A stretch of DNA of 64,000 nt from Agarivorans sp. TSD2052 (GCF_023238625.1 NZ_CP096670.1:2407501-2471500); one strand, 5' to 3'. Shown: positions 40,401-49,963, counted from the stretch's first letter. Notes: a model not told the origin generated them from the sequence alone. Numbers and translations: made by a program.

Positions 40401-41357
40401 GCGAGAATATAATGGCAGAACTTCGGTATCACGGAGATTGCGCTTTTGCAGATAATCGGTAGCGTCTCTGATTTCACGCTCACCGTTCATGAAGATAAGG
40501 ATATCGCCAGGTTTTTCTCGGTATAACTCATCTACCGCTTCAGCCAAGCCTTCTAATACATCTTTAGTTTGTTCTCCCTCATTTAACGGGCGATAACGTG
40601 TTTCTACTGGATAAGTACGACCAGACACTTCAATAATAGGCGCATCATTAAAATGTTTCGAAAAGCGCTGCGGATCAATGGTTGCAGAAGTGATGATGAC
40701 TTTAAAATCAGGGCGTTTCGGTAATAGTTTTTTAAGTACCCCCAAGATGAAATCAATATTTAGACTCCGCTCGTGTGCCTCATCGATAATCAACACTTCA
40801 TACTGGGAAAGAAAGCGGTCCTGCTGCATCTCGGCCAACAACATACCGTCGGTCATCAACTTGACTAGACTATCGTTTTTAATTTGGTCGTTAAAACGGA
40901 TTTTATAACCCACTAGCTCACCTACGGGGGTGGCTATCTCTTCGGCAATTCGCGCTGCTACGGTTCTTGCCGCCAAGCGCCGTGGTTGAGTGTGGCCAAT
41001 ATAACCGCGGCTTCCCAAACCCAGTTCTAAACATATTTTGGGGATCTGAGTGGTTTTACCCGAGCCTGTTTCCCCAGCAATGATCACCACCTGGTTATCA
41101 CGAATAGCTTCGTAGATGGGTTTCTTTTGTTCAGCAACCGGTAAATGCTGCGGATAATCGATGCTCGGGATCGAAGCACGTCTTCGGCTGGCAATATCGG
41201 TTGATTTAGCCAGAGCCTGATTAAATTTGGTAAAGCGTGGCGTCTCTTTAGCTATGTCCTCGGATTTTAGCGCCGCTAGCTGACGCTGAAGACGATATCG
41301 ATCTTTTGACAACGCTAAAGAAATCTGTTTTTTTAAGTTTGAGAGAGCCGACTGCAA
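37497..41357 (-). CDS. hrpA: ATP-dependent RNA helicase HrpA (DEAH-box)
   Basis: This DEAH/RHA helicase of about 1286 residues has Walker A GETGSGKTTQIPK, GHTQPRRLAARTVA, motif II DEAHERSLN, motif III SATIDPQRFS, VLATNVAETSLTVPGI and QRKGRCGRVAEG, plus the long HrpA-specific C-terminus. E. coli HrpA resolves stalled ribosome collisions. The open frame extends back to 41405, but that part spans a terminator-like hairpin. The TTG at 41357 gives an N-terminus (QSALSNLKKQISLALSKDR) that aligns with E. coli HrpA, and is preferred. The ATG at 41381 in the hairpin loop is the alternative. Confidence 0.93.
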   Translation of the reverse strand: MQSALSNLKKQISLALSKDRYRLQRQLAALKSEDIAKETPRFTKFNQALAKSTDIASRRRASIPSIDYPQHLPVAEQKKPIYEAIRDNQVVIIAGETGSGKTTQIPKICLELGLGSRGYIGHTQPRRLAARTVAARIAEEIATPVGELVGYKIRFNDQIKNDSLVKLMTDGMLLAEMQQDRFLSQYEVLIIDEAHERSLNIDFILGVLKKLLPKRPDFKVIITSATIDPQRFSKHFNDAPIIEVSGRTYPVETRYRPLNEGEQTKDVLEGLAEAVDELYREKPGDILIFMNGEREIRDATDYLQKRNLRDTEVLPLYSRLSNAEQNKIFSSHRGRRIVLATNVAETSLTVPGIRYVIDPGTARISRYSYRSKVQRLPIEAISQASANQRKGRCGRVAEGICIRLYSEEDFDGRTEFTDPEILRTNLASVILQMLGLKLGKLEEFPFIDMPDQRNIKDGLNLLEEIGALQQGITKPSLSALGREVIKFPIDPRLARMMVAAKQFGCVQEMMVICAALSIQDPRERPNDRKQAADQQHARFVDKDSDFSSYLLLWRYLQQQQKDLSSNQFRKQCKKEFLAYMRIREWQDLVFQLSTVVKELDYPLNQHEASYDAIHQAITAGLLSHLGFKDKEREFLGARNARFVVFPGSSQAKKPPKWVVAAELVETSRLFARGVAKIQPAWLEDQAKHLIKKSYSEPHWSIKQQAVMAYESVRLYGVSLVNKRLVNYGPIDPLVSREVFIRSALVEGQWTAKHAFFKLNQQLLDDAEALEQKQRRRDVRVDDQVLFDFYAQRLPEDIVSAGHFNRWWKQASQQQPDLLSFSKQMLYQHDASHITEQQYPEQWQFEQVSVALSYVFEPSEPDDGVSAYIPLALLNQLDFSRFEWQIPAFREALISALIKSLPKPLRRNFVPVPNYVQAFVQAVPNADGQLLDVLTKQLLRMTGVKIPEDAWNLDSVADHLKVNFKVIDDQGKMVAQGRSYQALQHKLQDEVEQSIAEIAPSSFAEQLKVTEWSFGELPSVIEEQRQGYQITAFPALVDEGKTVALKLFDKQEEAHWSQTRGLSKLLQLNIPSPLSYLQQHLPNKAKLGLYFNPFGRVDVLLDDCSLAVIDNYSRVQQVDNPAAFKALCDEVRAELATETLAAVVQVEQILSLHYQINKQLKGKVGFDRVLAHADIKAQLAALVHKGFVREVGLQRLSDVLRYLKAIERRIEKLAIDTHKDRLAMSQIDTAAERYKELALPIYSKEGEELRWMIEELRVSLFAQQLGTKFPISLKRVLSHISDLQKRK

Positions 41358-41358
41358 G

Positions 41359-41388
41359 AAAAAAGCCTCGTAGGGTTGCATACGAGGC
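41359..41388 (-). terminator. Terminator of the CBS gene overlapping the hrpA leader
   Basis: On the minus strand GCCTCGTA (41388-41381) pairs with TACGAGGC (41372-41365) around an eight-base loop and is followed by six T. It ends a few bases before the preferred hrpA TTG at 41357. Its GAGG also sits at ribosome-binding distance from that codon. Confidence 0.85.
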
Positions 41389-41422
41389 GCAAATGCTAAC
41401 AACAATGGCTAAGAAAACAAGT

Positions 41423-41842
41423 CTAACTCACATGTTTATAGCAACTGTTCAAATGTTTATCGATACCGCCCAGTATTTGCTCACGGGTAATCATTCCCAA
41501 TAACTTATTTTGCTCAATCACTGGGTACATCTTTGGCTTTTGCTCCAACATACTTTGAGCTAACTCTAATATGCTAGTTTCAGGGTCTACACTTAACACA
41601 TCACTACGCATAATATCTTCAACCAGAGAGACCGTTTCACAGTGATACATCGCCTCTAATAAACTTTTTAGACAATCTTGTTGTGAGATCCAGCCAATCA
41701 AGTTTTTTTGTTGATCAACAACCGGCGCCCCAAGTTGCTTATGCTCTAGTAAGGTATGAACCACCTGAGCAATAGGTTGTTTGGCTGTAAAGCAAACCGG
41801 CCTCGTTAACATATAGTCACGAACCTTCAAGTTTTCAGGCAT
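41423..41842 (-). CDS. Tandem CBS-domain protein
   Basis: This protein of about 139 residues consists of two CBS motifs and nothing else. The first is around VRDYMLTRPVCFTAKQPIAQ and GWISQQDCL; the second around IMRSDVLSVDPETSILELAQ and GMITREQIL. CBS pairs bind adenine nucleotides and act as regulatory sensors. The ATG at 41842 has GGGAGG seven bases upstream; an ATG at 41848 is too close to it and the frame start at 41863 is unsupported. No linked enzyme shows what it regulates. Confidence 0.85.
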   Translation of the reverse strand: MPENLKVRDYMLTRPVCFTAKQPIAQVVHTLLEHKQLGAPVVDQQKNLIGWISQQDCLKSLLEAMYHCETVSLVEDIMRSDVLSVDPETSILELAQSMLEQKPKMYPVIEQNKLLGMITREQILGGIDKHLNSCYKHVS

Positions 41843-41958
41843 AACCATACCTCCCTTCAACACATCTACTTTTAGCTTAGCTGGCAGCTATGATTTGCAC
41901 CAGTATTGCGGCTAATTAGGCCTTCAACACCAATATTTAGAGCATCTCTAACAATATC

Positions 41959-41970
41959 ACCCATTTGGGT
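41959..41970. promoter_or_regulatory. Palindromic operator candidate, copy 1 (repeated at 42186, 42413, 42640)
   Basis: ACCCATTTGGGT is a perfect 12-bp palindrome. It is unchanged in all four repeats (41959-41970, 42186-42197, 42413-42424, 42640-42651), centred about 44 bp upstream of each inferred transcription start. That position suits an activator site; no regulator is assigned. Confidence 0.6.
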
Positions 41971-41972
41971 AA

Positions 41973-42001
41973 TAGAGAGACCGGTGGCTACGTTATATGA
42001 T
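41973..42001 (+). promoter_or_regulatory. Sigma-70-like promoter, copy 1 (repeated every 227 bp)
   Basis: TAGAGA, 17 bp, TATGAT. The equivalents lie at 42200-42228, 42427-42455 and 42654-42682. The -10 box matches five of six consensus bases and the -35 four of six. The predicted start falls at or just before the G that opens the first stem-loop. Confidence 0.55.
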
Positions 42002-42008
42002 TTGTCTC

Positions 42009-42113
42009 GATTGAGTCGCTAACTCAATCATCGCGTTTAGTTACCTATTGCGGTGTAAGTTTTTACACAAATTATGCAGGCCCCTTGTCCTCACCGACAC
42101 GGGGCTTTTTTTT
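42009..42113 (+). ncRNA. Predicted small RNA, array copy 1
   Basis: The predicted transcript is about 105 nt. Stem-loop 1 is GATTGAGT (42009-42016) with ACTCAATC (42022-42029). Stem-loop 2 is GTGTAA/TTACAC at 42053-42068. Terminator GCCCC/GGGGC (42080-42105) precedes eight T. This copy has a G instead of T at the base of stem 2, so that stem is one pair shorter than in copy 2. The role is unknown. Confidence 0.7.
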
Positions 42114-42235
42114 GTTGGTAAGGTTTGGCTGAACCAAGAATACACCAATAAATATAGCAAATACCCCAAACAAAACACCAATATCACCCATTTGGGTAAT
42201 AGAGAGATCGGCGGCTACGTTATATGATTTATCTC

Positions 42236-42340
42236 GATTGAGTCGCTAACTCAATCATCGCGTTTAGTTACCTATTGCTGTGTAAGTTTTTACACAAATT
42301 ATGCAGGCCCCTTGTCCTCACCGACACGGGGCTTTTTTTT
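42236..42340 (+). ncRNA. Predicted small RNA, array copy 2
   Basis: The layout is the same as copy 1 with stem-loop 1 at 42236-42256, stem-loop 2 TGTGTAA-GTTT-TTACACA (seven pairs), and the terminator with eight T ending at 42340. It differs from copy 1 by a few bases only, in leader and stem 2. Confidence 0.7.
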
Positions 42341-42462
42341 GTTGGTAAGGTTTGGCTGAACCAAGAATACACCAATAAATATAGCAAATACCCCAAACAA
42401 AACACCAATATCACCCATTTGGGTAATAGAGAGATCGGCGGCTACGTTATATGATTTATCTC

Positions 42463-42566
42463 GATTGGGTCGCTAACTCAATCATCGCGTTTAGTTACCT
42501 ATTGCTGTGTACACCTTTACACAAATTATGCAGGCCCCTTGTCCTCACCGACACGGGGCTTTTTTT
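42463..42566 (+). ncRNA. Predicted small RNA, array copy 3
   Basis: Stem-loop 1 reads GATTGGGT/ACTCAATC; the A-to-G change keeps pairing as G-U. Stem-loop 2 is TGTGTA-CACCTT-TACACA, with a loop different from copies 1-2 but the same stem. The terminator is as in copies 1-2, with seven T ending at 42566. Confidence 0.7.
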
Positions 42567-42689
42567 GTTGGTAAGGTTTGGCTGAACCAAGAATACACCA
42601 ATAAATATAGCAAATTCCCCCCAACAAAATTCCAATATCACCCATTTGGGTAATAGAGAGATCGGCGGCTACGTTATATGATTTGTCTC

Positions 42690-42793
42690 GATTGAGTCGC
42701 TAACTCAATCATCGCGTTTAGTTACCTATTGCTGTGTACACCTTTACACAATTTACGCAGCCCCTTGTTTTAACTAACAAGGGGCTTTTTTTT
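42690..42793 (+). ncRNA. Predicted small RNA, array copy 4
   Basis: Stem-loop 1 is as in copy 1 and stem-loop 2 has the CACCTT loop of copy 3. The terminator is different: GCCCCTTGTT-TTAACT-AACAAGGGGC, a perfect ten-base-pair stem followed by eight T. It stops 3 bp before the pyrC 3' end on the other strand. Confidence 0.7.
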
Positions 42794-42795
42794 GC

Positions 42796-43830
42796 TTATT
42801 TCACCTGCCATTGCAGAGTTTCACCGGCGAAAAATGGCACTAAAGCTTGCTCTTCAACCATTACGCTCTCTGGCACTTGCCAAGCATCTTTAGTTAAGGT
42901 GATGGTTTCACTGTTACGTGGCAAACCATAAAAATCAGGACCATTGAAGCTAGCAAAAGCTTCTAGCTTGTCCAGTATGCCTAGTTGCTCAAATATTTCA
43001 GCGTAAAGCTCTATGGCCGCAGGCGCGCTATAGCATCCCGCACACCCACAAGCACTTTCTTTTGCTCCCTGTAGATGTGGTGCAGAGTCGGTCCCTAAAA
43101 ATATTTTTTTAGTGCCGCTGGCAACCGCTTTTTGCAGTGCTTGCTGGTGAGTTTGACGCTTCAACACCGGCAAACAATAGTTATGTGGGCGTAAACCGCC
43201 GGCTAATAAATGATTCCGGTTATACATCAAGTGTTGTGGAGTAATTGTTGCCGCCACATTATCGGGTGCATTTAGAACAAAATCAGCCGCTTCTGCGGTG
43301 GTGATATGCTCAAAGACAATTTTAAGATTAGGAAGTGAATCAACCAAATCACGCATATGCGCATCAATAAATGCCGCTTCACGGTCAAAAATATCAATAT
43401 CAGCGTGTGTCACTTCACCATGTACTAATAGCAATAGGCCATGCTCAGCCATCGCTTCAAATACTGGACGTAATGCAGTGACATCAGTAACACCGTGCGC
43501 TGAGTTGGTAGTCGCATTGGCTGGGTATAGTTTACAGGCCTTAACAATCCCACTGGCAGCAGCTTCTGCAATCATCGCTGGCGTCGTTGCATCAGTCAAA
43601 TAGAGCGTCATTAAGGGTTCAAACTCGCTTTGTTCTGACAAGGCTTGCTTAATACGTTGATAATAAGCTTTGGCGTCGCTTAACTGAGTTACAGGAGGTG
43701 TTAAATTAGGCATAATGATCGCACGAGAAAAATGCTGAGCGGTCGCATTTGCAGCTACATTCAGCATCGCGCCGTCGCGTAAATGTAAGTGCCAATCATC
43801 AGGTCTGGTAATGGTAAGCGTTTGAGTCAC
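42796..43830 (-). CDS. pyrC: Dihydroorotase
   Basis: This 344-residue class II dihydroorotase is close in length to E. coli PyrC (348). It cyclises carbamoyl aspartate in pyrimidine synthesis. Zinc ligands lie in [15 protein letters not shown], in [14 protein letters not shown] (carboxylated Lys region), in LLLVHGEV and VFEHITT, and in [29 protein letters not shown] is also conserved. The start is GTG with GGGGA six bases upstream. Transcription runs toward the small-RNA array, and only that array's terminator separates them. Confidence 0.96.
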   Translation of the reverse strand: MTQTLTITRPDDWHLHLRDGAMLNVAANATAQHFSRAIIMPNLTPPVTQLSDAKAYYQRIKQALSEQSEFEPLMTLYLTDATTPAMIAEAAASGIVKACKLYPANATTNSAHGVTDVTALRPVFEAMAEHGLLLLVHGEVTHADIDIFDREAAFIDAHMRDLVDSLPNLKIVFEHITTAEAADFVLNAPDNVAATITPQHLMYNRNHLLAGGLRPHNYCLPVLKRQTHQQALQKAVASGTKKIFLGTDSAPHLQGAKESACGCAGCYSAPAAIELYAEIFEQLGILDKLEAFASFNGPDFYGLPRNSETITLTKDAWQVPESVMVEEQALVPFFAGETLQWQVK

Positions 43831-43924
43831 AACTATCCCCTAAAGTCGATATTAACGATGGGCTGGAAGTCTACCCGAACTAAACCAGCAAGTCTCGCCC
43901 TTGGCTCAGGATATGACAGCAAAA

Positions 43925-46900
43925 CTATGTTAACTGTTCACTCATTTCGACCAGCAAGTGACTAGCCGCTTCATAATCATACTCGTCGATCAAAATTTGC
44001 AATTGCTTCGCTTGTTTGGGGAAGCGCATTAAGATATCTGCATGCTGCTCGATATAATCATTACTAGCACTATCGAAATCGTCTAATAGCCCCTGTAATT
44101 GTTGAAGGTGAAGCGCTATCGCTGTTTCATCAAGTGTGGCCACTTCGCTAGATTTACTTTCCGCAGAGGGTAGATCTGCAGACGAAAAGAACTGTCTCAA
44201 GGGCTGCTGAACCCGCAGCAACTCAGCGGACAATTTGTCCAGATCATCATCGTTGACGTCGGCGAGCTCTGCTTGCTGCTCAATAACCATAGCCAACGGT
44301 GACACTCGCTCCGCACCTAAAGTGGCAGCAATACCTTTAATGGTATGAGCAATACGCTGCGCTTCGATAAGTTGGTTTTGCGATTTAGCACTCCGTAAGG
44401 CTTGGAAGGATTGGTTTTCCGTATCCGAAAACTTAGCTAACAGTTTCAAATACAGTGTGTGATTACCGTTAGCATTAGCCAAGCCAACCACGGTATTCAG
44501 CCCTTCAACAACGGGTAAAACTGGCTCATCAAGCGTCATTGAATGTGTCAGAGAACGGGTATTTTGCAGAGGGCATTTAGGGGTAATCCACTGCGCCATT
44601 ACCGCAAACAAATTGTTAACATTAATCGGCTTAGAAACGTGATCATTCATACCGGCATCCACTGCTTTTTCTCTATCGCCAGCCAAAGCGTTAGCCGTTA
44701 AAGCGATGATGGGTAGTTGCTTTAAAGCTAGCTGGTCGCGAATAACCTTAGTGGCGGTATAACCGTCCATAACTGGCATCTGGCAATCCATCAATACCCC
44801 ATCAACTTGGTGGTGTTTTAAGTATTCAACTGCTTGAGCACCATCATCACAAACGTGACACGTAAGCCCGTTCGAGTTTAATAATTCGATAATTAACTCT
44901 TGATTAATATCGTTGTCTTCGGCGACTAGTATATTAGCGCCCGCCAGTTGAATAATGTCTTGATTAGACCCTTGACGCTTAACTTCTCTACGCGTTTGTT
45001 CAAATACTTCGATTTTTCTCACTTCTACGATAGTGTCGAATAAATGAGAAGGAGTGACAGGTTTGGTCAAAATCGCTTTTAAGTGAATATCTGCGGCCTC
45101 AGAACTGAGTTCGTCGCGCCCAAAAGCGGTGACCATTATAATATCTGCTGATACACCTTGTTGTTGCATTTGACGAACCGTTTCTACCCCGTCCATTTCC
45201 GGCATTTTCCAGTCCATAAATACCATGTCGAAAGCATTAGTATCCTTAGCTTGCTCAATCAATGCTAAGGCGTCACTGCCGCTGCTAGCGGCAGTGACGA
45301 TTAACCCAAAACTTTCTAGAACCTGAACATTTATCTCTCTAGCATTAAAATTGTCGTCAACAACCAAAGCCTTTAAGTTTGTTAGTTGTATCTGCTTACT
45401 CTCGTTGAGTGGCTTGGCATTTTTTTGAATCATCATCGGCAAGTCAAAATAGAAACAGCTTCCTTTGTCGATTTCGCTTTCTAATGCTATTTTTCCGCCC
45501 ATCAACTCGGTCAGCTTCAAACAAATGGCTAAACCTAAACCTGTACCACCATGCTTACGGGTGGTTGAACTATCGGCCTGAGAGAAAGGCTTGAATAATT
45601 TGGTCTGTTGCTCTGGCGTCATGCCGATACCAGTATCACTGATGGAAAATTTCAGATGTACCTGTTCATCTAACTGTGACAACACCGCTATTTTGACCAC
45701 CACAACCCCTTCGGTTGTGAATTTGACAGCGTTATTACAAAGATTAACTAACACCTGAGTTAAACGAAGAGGATCGCCAATCAACGCTGTTGGAGTATTA
45801 GGGTCAATATCAAACAATAACTCCAAGCTTTTCTGCTCAGCTCTTAACCCCACCAGATTGGCCAAATTATCTAATACATCCTCTAAACGAAAATCGATAA
45901 CCTCTATATCTAGCTTACCGGCTTCAATTTTAGAGAAATCTAAAACGTCATTAATAATTCCAAGCAACGCCTCTGCTGAGCGATGAACCTTGTCAATATA
46001 GTTACGCTGCTTATTGTTTAAGTCTGTTTCTAAAGCGAGATAAGACATCCCTATAATGGCGTTCATTGGCGTTCTAATTTCATGAGACATATTCGCTAAG
46101 AAATCACTTTTAGCCTGATTCGCCGTATCTGCTTGGGTTCGCGCTTCGTTGAGAGCGGCTTCTAACTGCTTAATCTCATGTATGTCAACGTGAATACCAC
46201 TAATACGCTGCGGTTTGCCTTGTTCGTCAAGCTCAGAAACCCGACCAATCGAGAGGATCCAACGATAGTGCCCATCCTTGCACAACAAGCGAATCTCATT
46301 ACGTAGCACTTCGCTTTGATGTGCTAAATGCTCAACTAACTTTTCACTGTTTGGTACTACATCATCGGGATGAATCAAATCACTCCAAGTTGTTGAGTCA
46401 CCGCGCAAACGTGCCCATAAGCCATTACCATCACGCAATTCGCCCACGTGATAGCCCAGCATAGTTTCATAAATCTTATTCACCTCTACGCGGTCTTCTT
46501 GAGGATAATAGTCCCACATCCCCAAGCCAGCACCTGAGGCGGCAGAGTCCAGCCGCTCTTCACTTTCTCGAAGTTGTTGCTCTACTTGCTTTATTTCTGA
46601 AATATCAAAAATAGCGCCGTCTGAATATGCCGGAACACCATGGTCATCCAAAGAAACATAGGCTTTTTGCAGCATATATTTTGTCTGACCAGAGGCATCT
46701 ATAATTCGAAACTCTTGAGAAATCGCCCCCCCCTCTTTGTTCAAAGTACGAGAACGGGCAATACTTTGTTCTACATCTTCTGGGTGTACTAAATCTCGAT
46801 ATCGGCGAGTAGGGGTCGGCCCTAAGAAATCTGCAACTGGATAACCCGTTTGCTGCTCAATTTGATCGCTTAAATAGAGCCACTCGGGTGAGCCGTTCTC

Positions 46901-48964
46901 AGTGAGGCGAACGCGATAGACTACACACTGTAAATTATTGGTTAAGGTCCTAAATTGACGCTCGCTATCGGCTATTTTTTGCTGCGCTTGTTTACGTGCG
47001 GTGATGTCTCTGATGATTCCTGTAAAATGGCGTTTCCCTTTCAAAATCACTTCTTTTACTGCTAATTCCATAGGGAATAATTCACCATTTTTACGTCTAC
47101 CAAACACCTCTCGCTCATTACCTATAACGGTTGATTCAACTTTGGGTTGATAATCGGCCAATATTTGATCGTGCTGCTCAGCGATGTCTGTTGGCATCAG
47201 CATTTTAACGTTTTTACCCACGACTTCTGCTTCGCAATAGCCAAATATTTGCTCTGCTGCTGGACTGAAGCTACGAACAATGCCAGATTGTTCGATAAGC
47301 ACAATACCGTCTGCAATGGTATCCACAATGGTTCGGATCCGCTCTTCATTGTCAGCTAGAGCTAGGCGCGCTTGATAACGTTCGGTAATGTCCATTAATG
47401 ACACTTTCACTTCTACCACTTCATTATTAAGGCGTCGACCAGGTTGAATATTCACGCTGAAGGTTTTTTCTTCTCCCCCTTTAACAACGACTTCTAAGCT
47501 TTCATCATGGTGACTTAGCCCATTGAGCGCATCATTAAATAACTGTTTAGCTTTGGCGTGTTGTTGCTCACTAGCAATATCTTGCCAGCTCAGATTATCA
47601 AAGGCATCTCGCTCAATATCTAAGGCTTCGGCTAGACTCAAATTATGTTTTAGAAACGCACCAGAAGCACTAAGAGAGGCATAAGCAATAGGCGCATTTT
47701 CATATAAGTCCCACAGGGACGCTTCTCGTTCTTTCAGTTTGATTGTTCGTTCTTCAACTTGACGTTCGAGATCTTTTTTAGAGCGATTTAAACGAACATT
47801 TACTTTTCTGGCTAAAGCAAAAACTAAAGCAAACAAAAACATACAGAAGGCAACGGCGGCCCCCAGCACCAACAAAACAATGTTGCGAAAATGCAGGTAG
47901 CCTTGCATTATTTCCTGATGGTCAATCTCTGAAACTAGACCAATCTCCAGCTCTTCATCCCAACGCCAAGAACCCACCACCTTCTCACCGCGGTAATCAA
48001 TATAGCCCTCAAAATTTTCGCCACTTTGCTTACTAATGATCGAATAGCCACTTTCGGTCCAATCATGCTGATCTAGAGTATTAGGGTTTTTAAGTTTGAC
48101 ATTAAGGACCGAAGATTGATGGGGCTCAAGTAAGCCATTAGCCACCAATTGATGTTCAAACTTACTCGGCGAAATCATAAAACCGGAACGGTTTACGAGG
48201 TAGGTTTCTCCGGAATCACCAATTCTTGCGCCTTTCAATAACTGGCTAAATTCAATTTCAGGATTCATTCGCAGGGTAAATATCGCAACAACTTGACCAT
48301 CACCATTCTTGATGGGGGCGGCAATAAACATGGTCGTGTTACTATAACCACCTAAATTTATGTCAGCCCGAATGGGAGGAATAATGACCGTTTCCCCCTT
48401 AAAGGCTCGATTAAGTAAATGCGGGTAATGGCGAGTAATCACATTAATCTCACCAAGATTATTGTCACGCATTGAGGCGATATTGATCCGTTCTTGGGAA
48501 ATAATAAAGAATCCCAAATCGTCAAAGATAACCCGATAGTTATCTACCGATTTACGTAAACCGGCTAAAGCAGGGTTGGCCAAAAGCCCCGATTGTGTAT
48601 GCTCTGATTCAAGTAAGACCGATGAAAAGTGCTGAAATGCCGTATCCAATAAAACCGCATTAACTTTGGATTGCCAACTTTGTTTCCATTCAACAAGGCC
48701 CGCGTCAGTGGTATCTAGTACCGATTCAATCACATTTTCAAGTTGGGCAAACTGGGTTTGTTTCAGCTGATTCAAACCGATACTGGTAATTGCAGCAATG
48801 ACACCAAATGCCAGCGAAAAGATGGCAAAAAGAACCAATACGCTCTTTCGAGAATTCAGCAATAGACTGAAGTTCTCAATCGTAATTTTGCGTAACTTCA
48901 GCAATAAAAATACGATAGTGAGTAGTAAAGCTAATAATACCAATACCAACTGCTCAACCGTCAT
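43925..48964 (-). CDS. Hybrid sensor histidine kinase with multiple PAS, two receivers and Hpt
   Basis: The 1679 residues form a complete phosphorelay chain. Two N-terminal helices (about 5-22 and 43-65) and a third near 362-390 bracket a periplasmic dCache-like sensor. About four PAS domains follow between 410 and 930, some PAC-linked ([16 protein letters not shown]). HisKA has H961 in [13 protein letters not shown]. HATPase contains NAVKFTTEG and GTGLGLAI. Receivers have phospho-acceptors D1251 ([11 protein letters not shown]) and D1393 ([14 protein letters not shown]). Hpt has H1540 in [13 protein letters not shown]. No dedicated response regulator is adjacent, so the output is unknown. 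All catalytic residues look intact. Confidence 0.93.
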   Translation of the reverse strand: MTVEQLVLVLLALLLTIVFLLLKLRKITIENFSLLLNSRKSVLVLFAIFSLAFGVIAAITSIGLNQLKQTQFAQLENVIESVLDTTDAGLVEWKQSWQSKVNAVLLDTAFQHFSSVLLESEHTQSGLLANPALAGLRKSVDNYRVIFDDLGFFIISQERINIASMRDNNLGEINVITRHYPHLLNRAFKGETVIIPPIRADINLGGYSNTTMFIAAPIKNGDGQVVAIFTLRMNPEIEFSQLLKGARIGDSGETYLVNRSGFMISPSKFEHQLVANGLLEPHQSSVLNVKLKNPNTLDQHDWTESGYSIISKQSGENFEGYIDYRGEKVVGSWRWDEELEIGLVSEIDHQEIMQGYLHFRNIVLLVLGAAVAFCMFLFALVFALARKVNVRLNRSKKDLERQVEERTIKLKEREASLWDLYENAPIAYASLSASGAFLKHNLSLAEALDIERDAFDNLSWQDIASEQQHAKAKQLFNDALNGLSHHDESLEVVVKGGEEKTFSVNIQPGRRLNNEVVEVKVSLMDITERYQARLALADNEERIRTIVDTIADGIVLIEQSGIVRSFSPAAEQIFGYCEAEVVGKNVKMLMPTDIAEQHDQILADYQPKVESTVIGNEREVFGRRKNGELFPMELAVKEVILKGKRHFTGIIRDITARKQAQQKIADSERQFRTLTNNLQCVVYRVRLTENGSPEWLYLSDQIEQQTGYPVADFLGPTPTRRYRDLVHPEDVEQSIARSRTLNKEGGAISQEFRIIDASGQTKYMLQKAYVSLDDHGVPAYSDGAIFDISEIKQVEQQLRESEERLDSAASGAGLGMWDYYPQEDRVEVNKIYETMLGYHVGELRDGNGLWARLRGDSTTWSDLIHPDDVVPNSEKLVEHLAHQSEVLRNEIRLLCKDGHYRWILSIGRVSELDEQGKPQRISGIHVDIHEIKQLEAALNEARTQADTANQAKSDFLANMSHEIRTPMNAIIGMSYLALETDLNNKQRNYIDKVHRSAEALLGIINDVLDFSKIEAGKLDIEVIDFRLEDVLDNLANLVGLRAEQKSLELLFDIDPNTPTALIGDPLRLTQVLVNLCNNAVKFTTEGVVVVKIAVLSQLDEQVHLKFSISDTGIGMTPEQQTKLFKPFSQADSSTTRKHGGTGLGLAICLKLTELMGGKIALESEIDKGSCFYFDLPMMIQKNAKPLNESKQIQLTNLKALVVDDNFNAREINVQVLESFGLIVTAASSGSDALALIEQAKDTNAFDMVFMDWKMPEMDGVETVRQMQQQGVSADIIMVTAFGRDELSSEAADIHLKAILTKPVTPSHLFDTIVEVRKIEVFEQTRREVKRQGSNQDIIQLAGANILVAEDNDINQELIIELLNSNGLTCHVCDDGAQAVEYLKHHQVDGVLMDCQMPVMDGYTATKVIRDQLALKQLPIIALTANALAGDREKAVDAGMNDHVSKPINVNNLFAVMAQWITPKCPLQNTRSLTHSMTLDEPVLPVVEGLNTVVGLANANGNHTLYLKLLAKFSDTENQSFQALRSAKSQNQLIEAQRIAHTIKGIAATLGAERVSPLAMVIEQQAELADVNDDDLDKLSAELLRVQQPLRQFFSSADLPSAESKSSEVATLDETAIALHLQQLQGLLDDFDSASNDYIEQHADILMRFPKQAKQLQILIDEYDYEAASHLLVEMSEQLT

Positions 48965-49131
48965 AAACCATCCTTGTGACTAGGCAATGATTCCCTTTGG
49001 GTAAAAATCAAAGGTCAAAGTATAACTTTACTACTGATGATAGCCTAAATATAGCGGGCACAGACCTAAGCCCATGTTTTACCGTTCATCTTTTGAAATT
49101 TAAATGCAGTTATAGTACTGATACTGTCTAT

Positions 49132-49160
49132 GAAAATGCCCTCAGTTAAACACTGAGGGC
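49132..49160 (-). terminator. Terminator of the dienelactone hydrolase gene
   Basis: On the minus strand GCCCTCAGT-GTTTA-ACTGAGGGC is followed by ATTTTC, 30 bp past the stop at 49190. Confidence 0.8.
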
Positions 49161-49189
49161 AAATCAACTCTTTATGTTAATGGTAACCG

Positions 49190-49963
49190 TTAGTTTAAGG
49201 TTTCAGCGAAGAAGCTATCCATCATCACATAGGACCGTGCAGCCGCTTTCGGGTGGTACTCAGCCTTACCCGCCATCTTAGCCGCAGGATTGGTAAATGA
49301 GTGCACAGCCCCACCAAAGGAGACAAATTGCCAATCAGTGTTGGCCGCCGTCATTTCTTGTTCAAAGGCCACGACCTGACTTGCCGGTACAAATGGGTCT
49401 ATCGCACCGTGCAGAACCAATATTGGGGTGTTAATGTTTTCGGCATCCTTTGGGTTTGGGGTATCTAAATTACCATGAAAAGAAACCACACCATTAAGCG
49501 GTTCTCCGTGACGCGCTAACTCCAATACCGCCCCTCCTCCAAAACAAAAACCAATTGCTGCGACCTTATTCGCATCGACATTCCCGGCAGGTACATTGGC
49601 TTTCATCGCTTCTAAAGCAGCTTTGGTTCTGCTTCTCATTAACGCCCGATCACTACGTAATACCGTTGCCGCCGCTTTGGCTTCATCAGCATTTTTTGGT
49701 CTAACACCCACCCCGTATACATCGGCCATCATCACGGCATAACCCATCTCTGCAATTTTTTTAGCCTTTGTTAATGAGCCTTCGGTTGGCCCCATCCAAT
49801 TCGGCACCATCAACACCGCGGGCAAGTTTTGTTTTTGATCATCGAACACTAAAGTAGATTCGAAGGATGTATCACCAATAGTGTGGGTGACTGTTTGGCT
49901 GACCATGGCAGCATTGGCGTTTAAGGCAAACATAGCGCTTGCAAGCAAGGTGAAATATTTCAT
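49190..49963 (-). CDS. Dienelactone hydrolase family protein, exported
   Basis: This 257-residue alpha/beta hydrolase has a signal peptide (FTLLASAMFALNANA). The nucleophile elbow is GFCFGGGA with C140 in place of Ser, typical of dienelactone hydrolases. The Asp and His follow in LHGAIDPFVPASQ and GAVHSFTNPAA. PNWMGPTEGSLTKAKKIAEM and YGVGVRP are conserved in this subgroup. The export signal distinguishes it from cytosolic catechol-pathway enzymes, so a different ester substrate is likely. AAGGA precedes the ATG. Confidence 0.9.
   Translation of the reverse strand: MKYFTLLASAMFALNANAAMVSQTVTHTIGDTSFESTLVFDDQKQNLPAVLMVPNWMGPTEGSLTKAKKIAEMGYAVMMADVYGVGVRPKNADEAKAAATVLRSDRALMRSRTKAALEAMKANVPAGNVDANKVAAIGFCFGGGAVLELARHGEPLNGVVSFHGNLDTPNPKDAENINTPILVLHGAIDPFVPASQVVAFEQEMTAANTDWQFVSFGGAVHSFTNPAAKMAGKAEYHPKAAARSYVMMDSFFAETLN

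Larger units (their letters stand above)
41953..42793 (+). repeat. 227-bp tandem repeat array, three full copies and one partial
   Basis: Copies begin at 41953, 42180, 42407 and 42634, exactly 227 bp apart, each opening with AATATCACCCATTTGGGTAA. The first three are nearly identical, with scattered substitutions; the fourth ends at its own terminator at 42793, 3 bp from the pyrC stop. Each copy holds, in order, a palindrome ACCCATTTGGGT, a promoter-like element, a stem-loop, a second stem-loop, a terminator and about 65 bp of spacer. No open reading frame worth reporting is present. It is interpreted as an array of four small-RNA genes. Confidence 0.95.

Noticed and set aside
41359-41405. hrpA beginning at the TTG at 41405
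   Set aside because: This would translate through the CBS-gene terminator and add residues absent from E. coli HrpA; the TTG at 41357 fits better.
42069-42793. The 227-bp repeats as a CRISPR or a transposon-derived element
   Set aside because: Units are long, directly abutting and nearly identical, with no spacers, no transposase and no target duplications; promoter and terminator features fit small-RNA genes.
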